A stretch of DNA of 45,232 nucleotides from Candidatus Poribacteria bacterium (GTDB lineage: Bacteria > Poribacteria > WGA-4E > WGA-3G), in contig JAJEET010000082.1 in assembly GCA_022820835.1 (NCBI GenBank), positions 1-45,232 of the forward strand, written 5' to 3'. The notes below the pieces were generated by a model that worked only from the letters and a program-made list of their open reading frames with translations, was not told the origin of the DNA and did no database searches. Of this stretch, positions 7,936 to 16,364 are shown piece after piece. Each line of letters opens with the position of its first letter. The stretch's first letter is position 1. Position numbers and translations under genes: made by a program.

Positions 7936-10644
7936 ATGCAACAATCAGATACAACAGATTGGAAGGTGATAGGCGACAGTTATTACGCCGCTATTTCTGC
8001 AAATTCAGAGCACGGTGAACAGATTGATGAAATGCTGAGCCGGGATCAGCAGATCAATCCGCACTGGTCGAGTTTCATGCGGGCACTGAACACCCTCGGA
8101 CTCGCCGAGATGGAATCGCGTCATCAAGAGGTACAGCGTCTGCTCCGTGAGAACGGGGTCACCTACGTCGTACACGGTGAACAACACGGGCATCGTCCAT
8201 GGGAATTGGACCCGATTCCTTTGATCATCTCAACTACAGATTGGGAGGCCATCTCTGCCGGTCTGACGCAGCGTGCCGAGCTGCTGAATCTGATTCTGAC
8301 GGATCTCTATGGGGAGCGGCGTTTAATCAAAAACGGATTGATCCCGCCGGAGTTGGTGTACTCACATGGCGGATTTTTACGCGCGTGTGCTAGACTTATC
8401 CCATCTGGATTTCCGTTTCTCTTGAGTTACGCCGTCGATTTGGCACGTGGACCTGACGGCAGAATGTGGGTGCTCAGCGACAGGACACAAGCACCAGCGG
8501 GTGCCAGTTACGCCCTTGAGAACCGTACGGCTCTTGCGCGGGCACTGCCCAACTTTTTTGGCGAGGTCGGCGTTCATCGACTCTCCTCTTTTTTTCGGTC
8601 ACTGCAGAACAGCCTTTTCGAGTTACCCTTACAATATCAATCCGAAAGTGGCACCGGAACCACACAACGCCAAACGCACAACCCACATATCGTCGTGCTA
8701 ACACCGGGGCCACTGAACGAGACTTACTTCGAGCACGCCTATATCGCAAACTATCTCGGATATACGCTCGTTCAAGGCGACGACTTGACGGTATGGGATG
8801 GACGGGTCTGGTTGAAATCTATTGACGGCTTACGTCCCGTCGATATTATTCTCCGACGCGTGGACGACATCTTTTGCGATCCGTTGGAACTCCGACAAGA
8901 CTCTCGGCTCGGTGTCGCTGGGTTGTTGGAAGCGATTCGACACAGAAACGTGATTGTCGTTAACCCGCCGGGCAGCGGTGTTTTGGAAAACCCAGGGCTG
9001 ATGCCGTTCCTGCCGAATATTGCAAGGCATCTGATGGGTGAAGACTTACGTCTACCCTCTGTCGCCACTTGGTGGTGCGGAGAACCGAAGCAGCGAGACT
9101 ATGTACTGGCAAACCTTAAGACGTTGGTCATCAAACCGATTTATCGGCACCCCGGTAGCCGTTCGCTGTTTGGTCCTGAACTGAGCGATGCCGAACTCGA
9201 AACACTCCGCGCACAGATCATCGCAGAACCAAATCGCTATGTCGGGCAGGAATATATTCACTGCTCCACGACACCTTCGTTGATTGAAGGTAGACTTGAA
9301 CCGCGCCGTGCGATTCTCCGTACTTTCTTGTTTGCAGAAAAAGAGGGATATGCTGTGATGCCGGGTGGTCTGACGCGCTGTGAGAGCGAGACAGAGGAAT
9401 TGACAGTCTCAATCCAAAACGGCGGAGTCAGTAAAGATACGTGGATTCTCGCGCCTGAACCGGAACCGCATATCAGTTTATGGCAACAACGAACTGGACG
9501 GATGCAAACCGCAGAAGCATCTGCCGGACTGTCAAGCCGTGCAGCAGAAAACCTGTTCTGGGTGGGGCGTTATGCGGAACGCGCCGAGGGGCACGCCCGG
9601 CTGCTCCGAATTATACTCGATAAAGTCAAGATGGATAAGATGGGTTTAGAGACATCGCATTTAGGACAGGTAGCACCAGCCATCTCCATTACGGAGACTC
9701 TCGGTGAAGATACCAGAGAGGTATCGGAACTGCTTTACCTCCGCAGTATGCTCCGTTCGCTGACCGGCTTAACGTCTTCACACCCTGGTTTTGCTGACAA
9801 AGGCGAACAATCTTTAGAAAGCGAACTCCTCTCAATCATGCTCGACACAGCAAATAGTGGGAGTTTAGTGTCAACGCTTCAGGCACTCGTCAGTGCTGCT
9901 TATGCCGTCCGAGACCGATGGTCTACGGACACATGGCGTGTGATGAACCGTATTGAGGACCTCTGCAACACGCTCGAAAAAAGCGTTCCTGAAGATGGAG
10001 ACATAGCAGGGGCGGGCTCACCGAGCCCCTACACAGACCTTGTGCTACAAGAGGCGGAATTGGCATCGCTTGATCAACTGATGATTTTTCTCTCCGCGTT
10101 GAGTGGTCTTAATGCCGAAAACATGACGCAGACCATCGGTTGGATTAGTTTGGATATGGGACGGCGCATTGAACGTTCGCTCCTTCTTATTGTGCTGTGT
10201 CGTTCAAGCCTTGTCGCTGTTCAAGACGCTTGGATCGAAGATCTGCTGCTTGAATCTGTTCTCGCCGCTGCTGAAAGCCTGATTACCTATCGGCGGCGTT
10301 ATCGTTCAGAACTTGATTTCCCGACAGCGTTGGAATTACTGCTCCTCGACGAAGAGAGCCCGCGCTCGCTCCTCTATCAGTTGAAACGACTTGAGGAACA
10401 TATTCGTGTACTACCGAGAGAAAAACACCGCTATCGGTTGAGCGAAGAAGAACAACTTATCTTAGAGGCACTCACGCAGCTGCAACTTTCTAATACAATT
10501 GAACTGGCAGCGCATTCAGACCGAACAACACAACGCACAGGATTAGAAAAGCTCTTGGTCCGATTGGCGCAAATCCTGATTGATATTTCCGATGTCCTAA
10601 CGCAGACGTATTTCAGCCATATCCAGAGACCGCAACAGTTATAG
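7936..10644 (+). CDS. circularly permuted ATP-grasp and alpha-E fusion protein
   Basis: This 902-residue protein joins both partners of the upstream pair in one chain. Residues up to about 520 are a circularly permuted ATP-grasp domain, with a family-type VIKPIYRHPGSRSLFGP segment and a GGVSKDTWIL block near the domain end that mirrors [10 protein letters not shown] in the gene at 1865. From about residue 530 an alpha-E domain starts with SSRAAENLFWVGRYAERAEG and continues to the C-terminus. It is more likely a paralogue than a recent copy, since the two ATP-grasp regions differ widely. The GC-rich glycine/serine region joining the halves looks like a linker. No Shine-Dalgarno sequence precedes the ATG, which follows repeat site 2 directly. 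Cytoplasmic location is expected. Confidence 0.85.
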   Translation: MQQSDTTDWKVIGDSYYAAISANSEHGEQIDEMLSRDQQINPHWSSFMRALNTLGLAEMESRHQEVQRLLRENGVTYVVHGEQHGHRPWELDPIPLIISTTDWEAISAGLTQRAELLNLILTDLYGERRLIKNGLIPPELVYSHGGFLRACARLIPSGFPFLLSYAVDLARGPDGRMWVLSDRTQAPAGASYALENRTALARALPNFFGEVGVHRLSSFFRSLQNSLFELPLQYQSESGTGTTQRQTHNPHIVVLTPGPLNETYFEHAYIANYLGYTLVQGDDLTVWDGRVWLKSIDGLRPVDIILRRVDDIFCDPLELRQDSRLGVAGLLEAIRHRNVIVVNPPGSGVLENPGLMPFLPNIARHLMGEDLRLPSVATWWCGEPKQRDYVLANLKTLVIKPIYRHPGSRSLFGPELSDAELETLRAQIIAEPNRYVGQEYIHCSTTPSLIEGRLEPRRAILRTFLFAEKEGYAVMPGGLTRCESETEELTVSIQNGGVSKDTWILAPEPEPHISLWQQRTGRMQTAEASAGLSSRAAENLFWVGRYAERAEGHARLLRIILDKVKMDKMGLETSHLGQVAPAISITETLGEDTREVSELLYLRSMLRSLTGLTSSHPGFADKGEQSLESELLSIMLDTANSGSLVSTLQALVSAAYAVRDRWSTDTWRVMNRIEDLCNTLEKSVPEDGDIAGAGSPSPYTDLVLQEAELASLDQLMIFLSALSGLNAENMTQTIGWISLDMGRRIERSLLLIVLCRSSLVAVQDAWIEDLLLESVLAAAESLITYRRRYRSELDFPTALELLLLDEESPRSLLYQLKRLEEHIRVLPREKHRYRLSEEEQLILEALTQLQLSNTIELAAHSDRTTQRTGLEKLLVRLAQILIDISDVLTQTYFSHIQRPQQL

Positions 10645-10657
10645 ATTTCAGTTAAAT

Positions 10658-10770
10658 GGCTATCGGAAGCCATCGGCTATCGGCTATCAGCCGTCAGCAA
10701 AGAGGGGTCCGTTTAATCAAAAGTCTCTGGCTGAAGGCTGAAGGCTGAAGGCTGAAGGCTAATCCCTCTG
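10658..10770. repeat. heptamer-arm inverted repeat, site 3 (GGCTATC / AGCCTTC units)
   Basis: The left arm carries GGCTATC and AGCCGTC units. The right arm carries four perfect GGCTGAA-type heptamers (complement AGCCTTC). The core from 10699 reads AAAGAGGGGTCCGT, then TTTAATCAAAAGTCTCT. It matches the core of site 8 at 41245-41275 (AAGAGGGGTACGT and AATCAAAAACCTCT), although the heptamers there are entirely different. Confidence 0.75.
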
Positions 10771-10778
10771 ATAACGTA

Positions 10779-11663
10779 ATGAGCTATTATAAAATTATCC
10801 ATAAGACCGAATACAGTTATATGCATCCAGTGAACCTCTGCTATAACGAAGCACGCTTGACACCGCGCACCTTTGCATACCAGCACTGCAACAACAGCGA
10901 ATTCGTTGTTGAACCTGAACCGTGGAAATATCGGGAACGCGAGGACTTTTTCGGGAACACCGTCTATTATTTTACAATCCAGCAACCGCACAATCAACTC
11001 ACCGTTACGGTCACGAGCCGTGTGGCGGTTGAGAATAGACAGCAAAAGTTAGGTTTCGGTGAATACTTGGCTTGGGAAACCGTTCGTCAGCAGCTGCATG
11101 CCGATTCGGATGCAGAAACTTTGGAGATACGGCAGTACGTTCTCAATTCACCCATGGTTCCGAAGATCCCTGAACTCCACGCTTATGCTGAGAAATCTTT
11201 TACGGAAGGACGGCCATTACTGAAAGCTGTCGAAGATTTAAGCACCCGTCTTTACAACGATTTCACCTACGATCCAGGTTTCACGACAATAGCGACACCA
11301 CTCACAGATGTGCTAAAACATCGCCGCGGGGTCTGCCAAGACTTTGCGCATCTCGGTATCGGATGCCTGCGTGCGTTAGGGCTCCCCGCACGCTATGTCA
11401 GCGGATATATTGAAACAGACCCGCCACCGGACCAAGAACCCTTAACCGGTGCCGACGCATCGCATGCATGGTTTTCTGTCTATCTCCCGCAGTTCGGATG
11501 GGTAGATTTCGACCCGACGAATAACCAGATGCCGACTGATCGGCATATCACCGTTGCATGGGGTAGGGACTACGCGGATGTAACGCCGTTGAAAGGGGTT
11601 GTCTTCGGGAGCGGCACGCATGAATTATCTGTTTCAGTGGATTGTAAACGGGAAAATTTTTAA
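10779..11663 (+). CDS. transglutaminase family protein
   Basis: The 294-residue protein has the bacterial transglutaminase-like N-terminal region (about 1-90) and a transglutaminase core with the full triad: C186 in RRGVCQDFAHL, H229 in ASHAWFSVY and D245 in WVDFDPTNN. It is a stand-alone counterpart of the N-terminal part of the protein at 4451. It lacks a signal peptide. Proteins of this kind cluster with ATP-grasp/alpha-E modules and may cleave or cross-link the peptides those enzymes make; this is inference. The start codon has no Shine-Dalgarno sequence and comes 8 nt after repeat site 3. The protein ends shortly after the conserved C-terminal VSVDCKRE stretch, which is a normal length for the family. 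Confidence 0.88.
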   Translation: MSYYKIIHKTEYSYMHPVNLCYNEARLTPRTFAYQHCNNSEFVVEPEPWKYREREDFFGNTVYYFTIQQPHNQLTVTVTSRVAVENRQQKLGFGEYLAWETVRQQLHADSDAETLEIRQYVLNSPMVPKIPELHAYAEKSFTEGRPLLKAVEDLSTRLYNDFTYDPGFTTIATPLTDVLKHRRGVCQDFAHLGIGCLRALGLPARYVSGYIETDPPPDQEPLTGADASHAWFSVYLPQFGWVDFDPTNNQMPTDRHITVAWGRDYADVTPLKGVVFGSGTHELSVSVDCKRENF

Positions 11664-11802
11664 CCATTCGCAAGGCGTTAAATCAAATAGTCGGTTTCAG
11701 TTAAAAGAGCGCGTAGCTTGGAACGAAGTGGAAAGCGGATCTACGGAGAGGAACGTGAAAACCACCAACCCACCTAACCTAACCGCAAGGAAAATTAAAA
11801 AA

Positions 11803-12087
11803 ATGACGATCGAGGCGTTTCAGAAACAGATTGAAGCCATCTATTATACACGCGATGCAGAACGCGGGGTGCCACTCACATTCACGTGGTTTGTGGAGGA
11901 AGTCGGCGAGTTGGCAAAAGAGATCCGTAAACAACCACAGGATATGGAACGGCTGCGCGAAGAATTCGCCGATGTTTTCGCATGGCTCGCCACATTAGCG
12001 AGTTTGCTCGGTATCTCTTTAGAAGATGCCGCACACATCTATGCCAAGGGCTGTCCGAAGTGTAAAGCAACTCCCTGTGATTGCTAA
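11803..12087 (+). CDS. MazG-like nucleotide pyrophosphohydrolase
   Basis: The 94-residue protein shows the MazG all-alpha NTP pyrophosphatase signature: EEVGELAKEI at about 29-38 and REEFADVFAWL at about 47-57, which supply the acidic residues for Mg2+. The tail GCPKCKATPCDC has four cysteines and may bind a metal. Such enzymes hydrolyse (d)NTPs to monophosphate and pyrophosphate, often to remove damaged nucleotides. The frame is open back to 11599, overlapping the transglutaminase gene, but homology starts at the ATG at 11803, behind AAGGAAAA. The 140 nt before it hold no gene. It converges with the minus-strand gene ending at 12102, only 14 nt away. Confidence 0.8.
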   Translation: MTIEAFQKQIEAIYYTRDAERGVPLTFTWFVEEVGELAKEIRKQPQDMERLREEFADVFAWLATLASLLGISLEDAAHIYAKGCPKCKATPCDC

Positions 12088-12101
12088 TTCACACAACAAA
12101 C

Positions 12102-13373
12102 TTAGTTCCCGTTCAGAAACCGTTCAAAGTTGCCGCCGAATAGGTTATTGACATCCCGTTCGATTTCTGACGCGGTAATTGTCCACCCGACATCAAGAAG
12201 CGTTTGGTATTTTTCTACCAGAACGTCCGCAATCGTCTGGCGTGAGTGTTTCCACTTGTAAAGGAGTTGATCCAGAATACGGGCATCGGAATGCTGCGGA
12301 ATCACGCTCAGACCGAGCAACTCAATCCGTTCGCGTGTAATCTCTTCAATAATACTCGGATTGTTCATAAACCACCAACACCCGAAGATCATCAGGTTCT
12401 TGAATTTGCGTCCGATGACGCACAATTCGTGCTGGTTTTCACGGGACAGCAGCGTCACGAGAAACTTATTGTCCGGATTTTCACGGAGTAGCGTCTCCAG
12501 ACTCGTCAGATCCGCTTTTCCGGTTCCGTCGCCTGCCATCCGAAGCTGCGGGTTAACGGCGCGTTTCACACCGATCATCAGCGCGAACGGGACGTTGAAT
12601 TCACGCGAGATAGGAAGTATGCAGTTGTCAAATAGCCGTCCAAGAATACCGTCATCAGGGTATTGGAAATCCGGTGGTAGCGAGACCGCCATGTACTTCG
12701 GGTTCATCCGCTGAATCCATGTTTCCAAAAAGCGACGTACCTCTTTGTAGCTTTTTTCCGTTGACAGCTTCGGATCGACATCGTACCCGAGCCCGCGAAG
12801 TCGTTCATACCCAGTCTCTTGGTATGTATTAATGAGGACATCCATCCGAAGTGCCGCTTCAAACCGAGTGTCTCCAGTATCTCCGGATTCCCAGACCGGT
12901 GACTCTGCTGGATCAAACGGGTCATTCGTCATCACCACTTCAGAGACCTTCGCCTGTTCAAAAACCGTATCAATAAAGGCTTCGACGGTCGTATCGGCAA
13001 AGTATTGCCGATAGTCCTGTAGGTTGCGTGACCCGACATCCAAACCTAATGTATCTAAGGTTGTCACAACCCCGCGGCACGCCTCGCTCACCGGTGAGTT
13101 CTCAATGAAAAGCGTCTGCCATATTAAGTCTGCCTGTTCTGTTTTCGTCATCGCCCAAAATTGGTCGTACGAGACATCCGATTTGCGGAAGACTTCAGCG
13201 ATGAGATAGTGATACGTCAGCAACTCATCTATACCCCATAGCAACAAGTCGCCGAAGGGTGGACTAAAGAGGTGCGTATGAATATCTGTAACGATTTGGT
13301 TTTCAACCGCATCTAAAACGGTAGTTTTCAATTGTTCTGTGGTCGCAATTGTCTGTGTGTGGTTTGCGTTCAT
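12102..13373 (-). CDS. uronate (glucuronate) isomerase-like protein
   Basis: This 423-residue protein resembles the UxaC branch of the amidohydrolase superfamily, which interconverts hexuronates and ketohexuronates. Visible features are the HxH metal motif H32-T-H34 in DIHTHLF, the segment ELLTYHYLIAEVFR that corresponds to the UxaC region near KWRAMR, TNDPFDPAESP in place of TTDDP, and GCWWFMNNPS followed by IPQHSDAR near the C-terminus. It is some 50 residues shorter than enterobacterial UxaC. The exact substrate is uncertain, because related proteins in environmental bacteria are simply annotated as glucuronate isomerase. A Gfo/Idh/MocA oxidoreductase gene lies 27 nt upstream in the same direction, which suggests a shared sugar-acid catabolic function. 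Confidence 0.65.
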   Translation of the reverse strand: MNANHTQTIATTEQLKTTVLDAVENQIVTDIHTHLFSPPFGDLLLWGIDELLTYHYLIAEVFRKSDVSYDQFWAMTKTEQADLIWQTLFIENSPVSEACRGVVTTLDTLGLDVGSRNLQDYRQYFADTTVEAFIDTVFEQAKVSEVVMTNDPFDPAESPVWESGDTGDTRFEAALRMDVLINTYQETGYERLRGLGYDVDPKLSTEKSYKEVRRFLETWIQRMNPKYMAVSLPPDFQYPDDGILGRLFDNCILPISREFNVPFALMIGVKRAVNPQLRMAGDGTGKADLTSLETLLRENPDNKFLVTLLSRENQHELCVIGRKFKNLMIFGCWWFMNNPSIIEEITRERIELLGLSVIPQHSDARILDQLLYKWKHSRQTIADVLVEKYQTLLDVGWTITASEIERDVNNLFGGNFERFLNGN

Positions 13374-13400
13374 TTAATCCTCCAGATTCTGAAAAATTAA

Positions 13401-14399
13401 TTAGACAGGACTGAACGGTGGATATTCCAATCCCCATTGTGCTCTGGCAACATCCATAGTTTTGACGATGGCAAGCGATTCATCTAACGGCATCACATCA
13501 CTTTCGAGTTTTCCTGCTCGTAGACAACGCATAACTTCAAGTATTTGGTATTCAAAACCGTTTCCGATGAACGGCATTTCAATCTGTACCGGCTCTTTCC
13601 CTGATATTTCAAGCGTTGCGGATGTCGCTCGTGGGAAGTTGGGGATATGTATTGACCCTTTTGTACCGAAAATACGTGCATCCTGTGAAGTACGCGTCGT
13701 GATTGCACACGACAAACTCGCGATCTGTCCTGCGTCATATCGGAGTAGGACAGCGGCTTGTTCATCGACACCGGTTTCACCGATGTGTGCCAGACTTGTT
13801 ATCTTCGTTGGTGCACCAAATACCATAGACGCTAAAGAGACAGTATAGACCCCAATATCCAACATCGCGCCGCCTGCAAGTTCCAACGCAAATAAGCGTC
13901 CCTTCCTGTTCTCAGGAGTCAGTACGACTCGATTCCCGAAATCTGCGGTTAGCATGCGTGGTTCACCGATAACGCCATCTGCCAGCCATTCCCGCACTTT
14001 AACCATTACCGGAATGAACCGTGTCCACATAGCTTCCATGAGGAATTGTTTATGTTCTCGTGCACACGCGATCAGCTCCTCAGCCTGTTCAGCGTCTACA
14101 GTGATCGGTTTTTCGCATAAAACAGATTTCCCTGCTTCCAAACACAGCATCGCGCAGGCTTTGTGAAACGGGTGCGGCGTTGCGATGTAGATAACGTCCA
14201 CTTCAGGATTGTTCGCAAGTTCAACGTAGCTGCCGTGTCTGTGTGGAACATCAAACGTGTCTGCGAATGTGTTCGCTCTCTGTAGATCGCGTGAGCCGAT
14301 GGCGATAATCTCCGCATCAGAGATCGCTTTCAACGCATCAGCAAACTTATGCGCGATACCGCCAGGACCGAGTATACTCCACCTCATCTTTTCTGGCAT
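13401..14399 (-). CDS. Gfo/Idh/MocA family oxidoreductase
   Basis: The 332-residue protein has an N-terminal NAD(P)-binding Rossmann fold (WSILGPGGIA, residues 7-16), the characteristic EKP motif at 96-98 in LCEKPITVD, and a C-terminal substrate domain with GGAMLDIGVYTVSLA. Families with this layout oxidise or reduce sugars, inositols and related polyols. The ATG is preceded by AAGGAAA on the minus strand at good spacing. It is followed by the uronate-isomerase-like gene and preceded by a small membrane protein gene 15 nt away, so the three are probably one transcript. The substrate is not readable from the sequence. Confidence 0.85.
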   Translation of the reverse strand: MPEKMRWSILGPGGIAHKFADALKAISDAEIIAIGSRDLQRANTFADTFDVPHRHGSYVELANNPEVDVIYIATPHPFHKACAMLCLEAGKSVLCEKPITVDAEQAEELIACAREHKQFLMEAMWTRFIPVMVKVREWLADGVIGEPRMLTADFGNRVVLTPENRKGRLFALELAGGAMLDIGVYTVSLASMVFGAPTKITSLAHIGETGVDEQAAVLLRYDAGQIASLSCAITTRTSQDARIFGTKGSIHIPNFPRATSATLEISGKEPVQIEMPFIGNGFEYQILEVMRCLRAGKLESDVMPLDESLAIVKTMDVARAQWGLEYPPFSPV

Positions 14400-14414
14400 T
14401 CGGATTTCCTTTTT

Positions 14415-14843
14415 TTACGGAGAAGATTCCGATTCAATTTTGCTGGTAATGAAGTTAACGATTTCTTCAGGGGAGTGTTTGCCGAATCGGACGTAAACAC
14501 CGCGGAAGTTTTCGAGGCGTGTCGGATGGGCGAACGGACTCAGAAGCACGCCGTTCGCGTCAACGTAAAAACTGTGAAACGTTTCCCAAGGACGTTCCAT
14601 TTTGTAGCAGCAACTCGTAATAACGAGTCTATCTGCTTCAAAATGGTGGTGAAACGGTAGAAAATATTTATAGAGCGACCCAATCAGAAAAATAGCGGAC
14701 AGCACGGCGACGTAAATCGACTGAAACCCCACATAGATAAAGAATAAAAGGAGTGCCAGAAAAAGCCCTAATAATAAAGATTTGCGCCTATTTTCAACGA
14801 GGGGGTGTACACGCCATGAAAGCGTTGTAGGCGCGTCCGACAT
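14415..14843 (-). CDS. small two-helix membrane protein, possibly with a PH-like domain
   Basis: I do not recognise a named family. The 142-residue product has a short N-terminal stretch, then two hydrophobic helices at about residues 22-56 (LLLGLFLALLLFFIYVG and YVAVLSAIFLIGSLYKY). A soluble beta-rich tail follows, with FEADRLVITSCCYKMERPWE and ANGVLLSPFAHPTRL. This plan, a helical pair plus a region resembling a bacterial PH-like sheet, is common in small membrane proteins. The frame is open to an ATG at 14885, but I prefer the inner ATG at 14843, where GAAAAGAG lies upstream and the outer start falls inside repeat site 4. Its role is unknown. Confidence 0.6.
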   Translation of the reverse strand: MSDAPTTLSWRVHPLVENRRKSLLLGLFLALLLFFIYVGFQSIYVAVLSAIFLIGSLYKYFLPFHHHFEADRLVITSCCYKMERPWETFHSFYVDANGVLLSPFAHPTRLENFRGVYVRFGKHSPEEIVNFITSKIESESSP

Positions 14844-14867
14844 ATTAGAACTCTTTTCTGCGAATTG

Positions 14868-14985
14868 GTTATCAGCCGTCGGCACGGTTTTTCTGCGAAA
14901 AACCTTTCAGCCATCAGCAAGAAGACCTAACTTCATCAGGAACCTCTTTGCCGATGGTTTCCGATAGCCATTCCTGCGTGCTTAT
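14868..14985. repeat. heptamer-arm repeat, site 4 (AGCCGTC / AGCCATC units)
   Basis: The stretch between the small membrane protein and secG contains ATCAGCCGTCGG, a perfect 8-bp hairpin GGTTTTTC-TGC-GAAAAACC (14886-14904), TTTCAGCCATCAGC, and a far arm with GCCGATGG and CCGATAGCC. It is a degenerate member of the heptamer-arm family, and its units resemble those of site 3. Confidence 0.5.
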
Positions 14986-15000
14986 AGTCGTGAGCAAGGG

Positions 15001-15423
15001 TTATTCAGTGCTATCCGTGGTACCGCCATCAATTTCTGTTTTTGATGCGTCTTGTGGATCACTCTCGCTGCCCGTATCTGCTGGAGTTTCAACAGTTCCT
15101 TCACCTGTAGTGTCAGCAGGTTCGGCTGTGCTCTCTTGTGTTGCTTCTTGCTCAATCGGTGTGAGTGCGCCACTGCCGTCCCCTTCACCGTAGAACCGCA
15201 TCAGAAAAAGCGATATGACCATGAAACCGATGGCAAGCCATGTTGTCAGTTTGCTCAGGAAGGTTGCGGCACCGCGTCCTCCCAGTACAGACTGCATCTC
15301 CGCACCACCAAATGCGCTCGATGAAAGTCCTTCTCCTTTGCTGTCCTGTAACAAAATAATCAGCGTCAGAACGACGCAGACAGGTACGAAAAGGAATAAT
15401 ACAAAACCGATGATAATTTCCAT
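15001..15423 (-). CDS. secG: protein translocase subunit SecG
   Basis: The 140-residue protein has the two SecG transmembrane helices (about 2-24 and 58-80) joined by the conserved cytoplasmic loop VLLQDSKGEGLSSSAFGG-type sequence, here IILLQDSKGEGLSSSAFGG. SecG assists SecYEG-mediated export. After the second helix comes an unusual tail of about 55 residues that is rich in E, T, D, S and P, with almost no positive charge. Ordinary SecG proteins of about 75-110 residues have short tails. GGAGGA precedes the ATG. The gene follows tpiA by 54 nt, and gap, tpiA and secG appear to form one operon, a common bacterial arrangement. Confidence 0.9.
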   Translation of the reverse strand: MEIIIGFVLFLFVPVCVVLTLIILLQDSKGEGLSSSAFGGAEMQSVLGGRGAATFLSKLTTWLAIGFMVISLFLMRFYGEGDGSGALTPIEQEATQESTAEPADTTGEGTVETPADTGSESDPQDASKTEIDGGTTDSTE

Positions 15424-15477
15424 TTAATAGATCCTCCTATTAAGCAAATTTCGGTACCGGTAGCAAGTTGCAACTTG

Positions 15478-16230
15478 CTATCCGAACTTCACAATTTGTG
15501 CGAACGATTCCGCTTCGAGGCTTGCTCCGCCAACGAGTGCACCATCTACATCCGGCTGCGCCATCAGTTCAGCAGCGTTCTCAGGTTTAACACTCCCGCC
15601 GTATTGAATGCAGAGCTGCGAAGCAACATCCGCTGAATAAACTGATGTTAGCAATCCACGAATGAAACTGTGTACCTCTTGTGCTTGTGTGGGTGTAGCG
15701 GTTTTCCCTGTGCCGATTGCCCAGACCGGTTCATAAGCAATGACACAAGTCAACAGCTCGGTAACGGATAATCCAGCAATACCGCCGGTAACATGGTTTT
15801 CAATGATAGTTTCCGTCTGTCCGGCTTCTCGTTCTTCAAGTTGCTCACCGACACAGATGATCGGCTTTAAGTCGTGCGCTAACGCTGCCTTTACCTTCTG
15901 GTTGACACTCTCATTCGTCTCGCCGAAGTATTGCCGCCGTTCCGAATGCCCAATGATAACATATTCGCATCCGACATCTTTGAGCATCGGTGCGGAGACT
16001 TCACCGGTAAACGCGCCGGTGTCTTCCGAATAGACATCCTGTGCGGAGAGTCGGACGTTGCTACCTGCTATCACCTCGTTTACTGCAGCGAGTGCAGTGA
16101 AGGGTGGCGCAACGATAATCTCAACGTCGTTAACATCGGCAACCGATGCTTTTAAGGCTGTCGTGAGTGCCACCGCTTCCGAAATCGTTTTGTTCAATTT
16201 CCAATTGCCTGCAATGATTGGTGTTCGCAT
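15478..16230 (-). CDS. tpiA: triosephosphate isomerase
   Basis: This 250-residue TIM-barrel enzyme interconverts dihydroxyacetone phosphate and glyceraldehyde 3-phosphate. The catalytic residues are in place: K11 in AGNWKLNK, H95 in IIGHSERR and E167 in AYEPVWAIGTGK, with the GGSVKPENA phosphate-binding region near the C-terminus. Length and motifs are normal. The ATG has no strong ribosome binding site, so translation may depend on the upstream gap message. It lies between gap and secG on the minus strand; pgk, often found between gap and tpiA, is absent here. Confidence 0.95.
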   Translation of the reverse strand: MRTPIIAGNWKLNKTISEAVALTTALKASVADVNDVEIIVAPPFTALAAVNEVIAGSNVRLSAQDVYSEDTGAFTGEVSAPMLKDVGCEYVIIGHSERRQYFGETNESVNQKVKAALAHDLKPIICVGEQLEEREAGQTETIIENHVTGGIAGLSVTELLTCVIAYEPVWAIGTGKTATPTQAQEVHSFIRGLLTSVYSADVASQLCIQYGGSVKPENAAELMAQPDVDGALVGGASLEAESFAQIVKFG

Positions 16231-16262
16231 ATTTTTACTTTTCGGCTCCTGGGCATCGCTGT

Positions 16263-16289
16263 GTACGGGCTGTGTGCCCCAGTCCGTAC
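16263..16289. repeat. small palindromic repeat between gap and tpiA
   Basis: GTACGGGCTG (16263-16272) pairs with CAGTCCGTAC (16280-16289) around a 7-nt loop, with one G-T wobble. Its sequence on the minus strand resembles the GTAGGGRCTGGG palindromes at 21974 and 25108, so it is probably a diverged member of that family. It could slow or partly terminate transcription between gap and tpiA. Confidence 0.5.
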
Positions 16290-16364
16290 GCGTTTCGCGA
16301 TGATTTCTGGTTAATTCTGCTCCATACCAAGATGTTCTGTCTGATAACTCCGATTCGGATAAAA

